53,500 bases of DNA from Chrysomallon squamiferum (lineage: Eukaryota > Mollusca > Gastropoda > Neomphalida > Peltospiridae). The notes beneath the pieces were generated by a model that worked only from the letters and a program-made list of their open reading frames with translations, did not search any database and was not told the DNA's origin. Below are positions 51,470-53,500 of the stretch, piece after piece; the first letter of the stretch is position 1; each line of letters begins with the position of its first letter. The stretch lies in assembly GCA_012295275.1 (NCBI GenBank), contig CM022672.1, positions 27,549,930-27,603,429 of the forward strand, written 5' to 3'. The position numbers and the translations under genes are program-made.

Positions 51470-52486
51470 AGATTAATGCATTTCTGTATTAATGTGTTTT
51501 TCCTCTGACAGCTCTGGTTAATGGCCACTGGTCGGAGTCTAACTACTGCGCTGAGCACAAACTGCAGCAGCGAGTTGAAAGCTGTTTTATTGAGATTTAC
51601 CTCGTGTACGGCTCTTCTCCGGCTGATCAAGTACACTTCTCCGACTTCACGGACGAACAACGGATAGACGACATGTGCAGGTTAGTGAGCTGAAACACGA
51701 ACACGCGCACTCACACATGCAAACACTCACACACACATGTATACAACACATATCTATTATATCGGGCAAAAAAACACAAAAAAACCCCGCACTGTCTTTA
51801 ACCTAATATCTCATTAAAAAATCCCACAGAAACAAAGAAAAAAAAACACCCAGCAACAACAAAAAAGGTTTGCTAGGTAATTAAAAACATGGATGTTTTC
51901 CGTTACAGGCCAAGTTACTGCAATTATAAGGTCCTCTCGTCATGGTATCTTTTCTAACCAATGATTTTTGGAAAATACAGTATTTTCAACATAAAAAACA
52001 GATTCTGTGAAGTTTTTCCATCACCAGTAACTTAAATAAACGAATGATAATTTATATAATACAACCATTCGTAGTTCATGATTAATGTATATTTTAGATT
52101 GTCATTACTAGGTAACAACAACAACAACAACAATAAGCTAAAGGATAAAGTTATACATGTACAAGTAAACAAAATTTGAACTCTTAACGGATGATAATTT
52201 ACATACGTATTTCATGATTACGATATATCTTAAAAATCTATTAATATTTTACATCAGCATCCTAGAAAATGCGACTTCGTGCACAGCCGGCATACTGACG
52301 GAATGTCACGAACAGCGAGTGAGTGACCTTGTAATCCAGACTCTCAGACACATTTGGTTTTATATGCGGAGAGGGTAGACAAGGTAGGTCATCAGTAAGT
52401 GTAGAGTCTAATAAGATTTGAAAGTAAGAATACTCTTCATTGTAGATCAGATCCATGGGCTAAATCGGTTTATTTCATTAACTGGC

Positions 52487-52535
<49 letters not shown>

Positions 52536-52813
52536 TAATATTAATAATAGTAAACATGTAGTGATGCAAAAACTGCAGAATGAATAGATTTAATAATATC
52601 AGCATAGTTATTACATCACTTAGTGAGAACAAAATAATTATCATTATCTTCATTATCATTATCTTCATTATCACCATCATTATCTTATCTTTATCATTAT
52701 CACCATCATTATCATTATCTTTATCATTATCATCATCATGATTATCCTTATCGTCATCATCACTGTCGTTATCATTATCTTTATCAATATCATCATGAAC
52801 TTTATTATTTATT

Positions 52814-52873
<60 letters not shown>

Positions 52874-52995
52874 TCAGCACTTATTGAGGAGAAGCGATGC
52901 TGGCAAAATCCAACTCTGTTAAGGTATCTTGCCATCTGTGAACGTGAAACCAAGATGGCGGCCGCCAGGGCTAAATCCTTAAGTGATGTTTGTGT
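50387..52995 (+). CDS. Small secreted cysteine-rich protein (3' end outside the window)
   Basis: Predicted exons: 50387-50429, 51512-51680, 52258-52322 and 52878-52995, phases consistent, at least 131 codons, with a strong donor GTGTGAGT-like at the end that implies at least one more exon to the right. Exon 1 encodes a signal peptide, MNKLLVCFVLLLLS. The mature part starts near ALVNGHWSESNYC and carries eight Cys, in NYC, ESC, DMC, TSC, TEC, KRC, AIC and DVC contexts, with FTDEQRIDDMC and LLRYLAIC between them. The spacing resembles small secreted Cys-rich proteins of the DUF19 or T20D4.11 type, but this is only a resemblance. No toxin family is recognised. Exon 3 has two overlapping donors four bases apart (after 52318 or 52322). 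The second keeps frame into the Cys-containing reading of exon 4; the first gives a short HLLRRSDAGK tail and a stop. Function unknown. Confidence 0.7.
51097..51470. repeat. Compound ATT/GTT microsatellite in intron 1 of the secreted gene
   Basis: Blocks of ATT alternate with a recurring phrase, tatagttgctgttgttactg, four or five times, so a triplet repeat has itself been duplicated as a longer unit. It ends about 40 bases before the exon 2 acceptor. Frames reading through it give Tyr/Cys or Ile/Val runs and are not genes. Confidence 0.92.
52488..52535. repeat. AAT microsatellite
   Basis: About 15 uninterrupted units in intron 3 of the secreted gene. Confidence 0.92.
52636..52874. repeat. 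TTATCA/TTATCT tract running into an ATT run
   Basis: Interspersed attatc, atcttt and atcacc units from 52636 to about 52795, then pure ATT up to the exon 4 acceptor (tatttcag). The triplet run supplies most of the pyrimidine-poor stretch just before the splice site. Confidence 0.9.
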
Positions 52996-53180
52996 GTGAG
53001 TTACAGTTCCTTAGCTAATTATATTACAAAACGAATCTGTTACAGCTGACATATAAAACTTGTATAACTCTGTATAATCAAAACGATGGGTTAGAACAGA
53101 TAGATTACTTCCTGGAATACTGAACATGAAACTGAAAATGTCTAGTAATTCTGGCTGTTTGGTTTATAGCAGTCATCGAC

Positions 53181-53500
53181 AGAAGTGGTTGTAGTAGTAG
53201 TAATAATAGGAGGAACACTAGTAGCAGCAGTCACAGTAGTAGTAATAAAACCAGTAGCAATGTAAAATAGCAGCAGTAGTAACGCTCTAAGTAATAGTAA
53301 TAGCAGCAGTTGTATTAGTAGTAAAATAGTAATAGCAGTAATAGCAGTAAAAGGAGTAGCTGTCTTATTATTATTAGCAGTAATAGTATCGGTAGTAGCA
53401 ACAGTAATAGTAATAGTAGAAATACCAATAGCAGTAGCAGCAGAAGCAATAGCACTAGCATTAATAGTAGTAGTAATAGTAGTAGAAGTAGCTCTTATTA
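53181..53500. repeat. Long AGY-type trinucleotide tract (AGT/AGC/AAT)
   Basis: More than 300 bases of imperfect agtagc, agtaat and agcagt units reach the window edge. Probably intronic to the secreted gene. Confidence 0.88.

Noticed and set aside
51017-51660. Long Tyr/Cys and Ile/Thr homopolymer frames
   Set aside because: Translations of the compound ATT/GTT microsatellite in intron 1.
52261-52680. Minus-strand frames over exon 3 and its flank, including a poly-Tyr run
   Set aside because: Low complexity or antisense to a better supported plus-strand exon.
52952-52968. aagatggcggccgcc, resembling a YY1 promoter site
   Set aside because: It lies inside the predicted coding exon 4 of the secreted gene and no transcription start is suggested there.

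Overview
Eukaryotic (metazoan) genomic DNA: strongly AT-rich, full of di- and trinucleotide microsatellites, with short exons split by long GT-AG introns. A lophotrochozoan such as a mollusc is my best guess, from the general look of the genes and repeats. I could not test the taxonomy. I saw no rRNA, tRNA, CRISPR, viral or complete transposon feature. All exon boundaries below were read by eye from splice sites, phase and protein logic.

The left 30 kb is the most interesting part. A minus-strand gene starts at 29469 with two common exons (333 residues, no family recognised). These end in phase 0 at 28151. Downstream lie four phase-0 acceptors. Two lead to paralogous C2H2 zinc-finger terminal exons (22593-22931 and 19352-19867), one to a small internal exon (21226-21363), and one to an exon with the N-terminal part of a BEN domain (14978-15236). 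The BEN exon ends in phase 1 at a weak donor. It can be completed by either of two same-strand terminal exons (14149-14300 and 12807-12940), each giving the C-terminal, DNA-reading part of the BEN fold plus a stop.

Facing it on the plus strand, from 954 to 11556, are six more terminal cassettes. Each has an acceptor, the same phase, 42-48 codons of BEN C-terminal half and its own stop. No plus-strand BEN N-half exon is in the window. The eight cassettes are homologous but divergent. The layout recalls Drosophila lola and mod(mdg4), in which one N-terminus is spliced to interchangeable DNA-binding ends. In mod(mdg4) some ends lie on the opposite strand and are joined by trans-splicing. A split, swappable BEN domain on two strands is the candidate undescribed system here.

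The right half holds ordinary genes. 32587-42781 (minus) is a 19-exon ACTR5/ARP5 gene, an INO80 subunit. Divergent from it, 45230-47114 (plus) encodes a membrane-anchored fucosyltransferase-like enzyme. 50387-52995 (plus, running off the right end) encodes a small secreted protein with eight cysteines after the signal peptide and a TATA box upstream. The remainder is introns, intergenic AT-rich DNA, microsatellites and several minisatellites.
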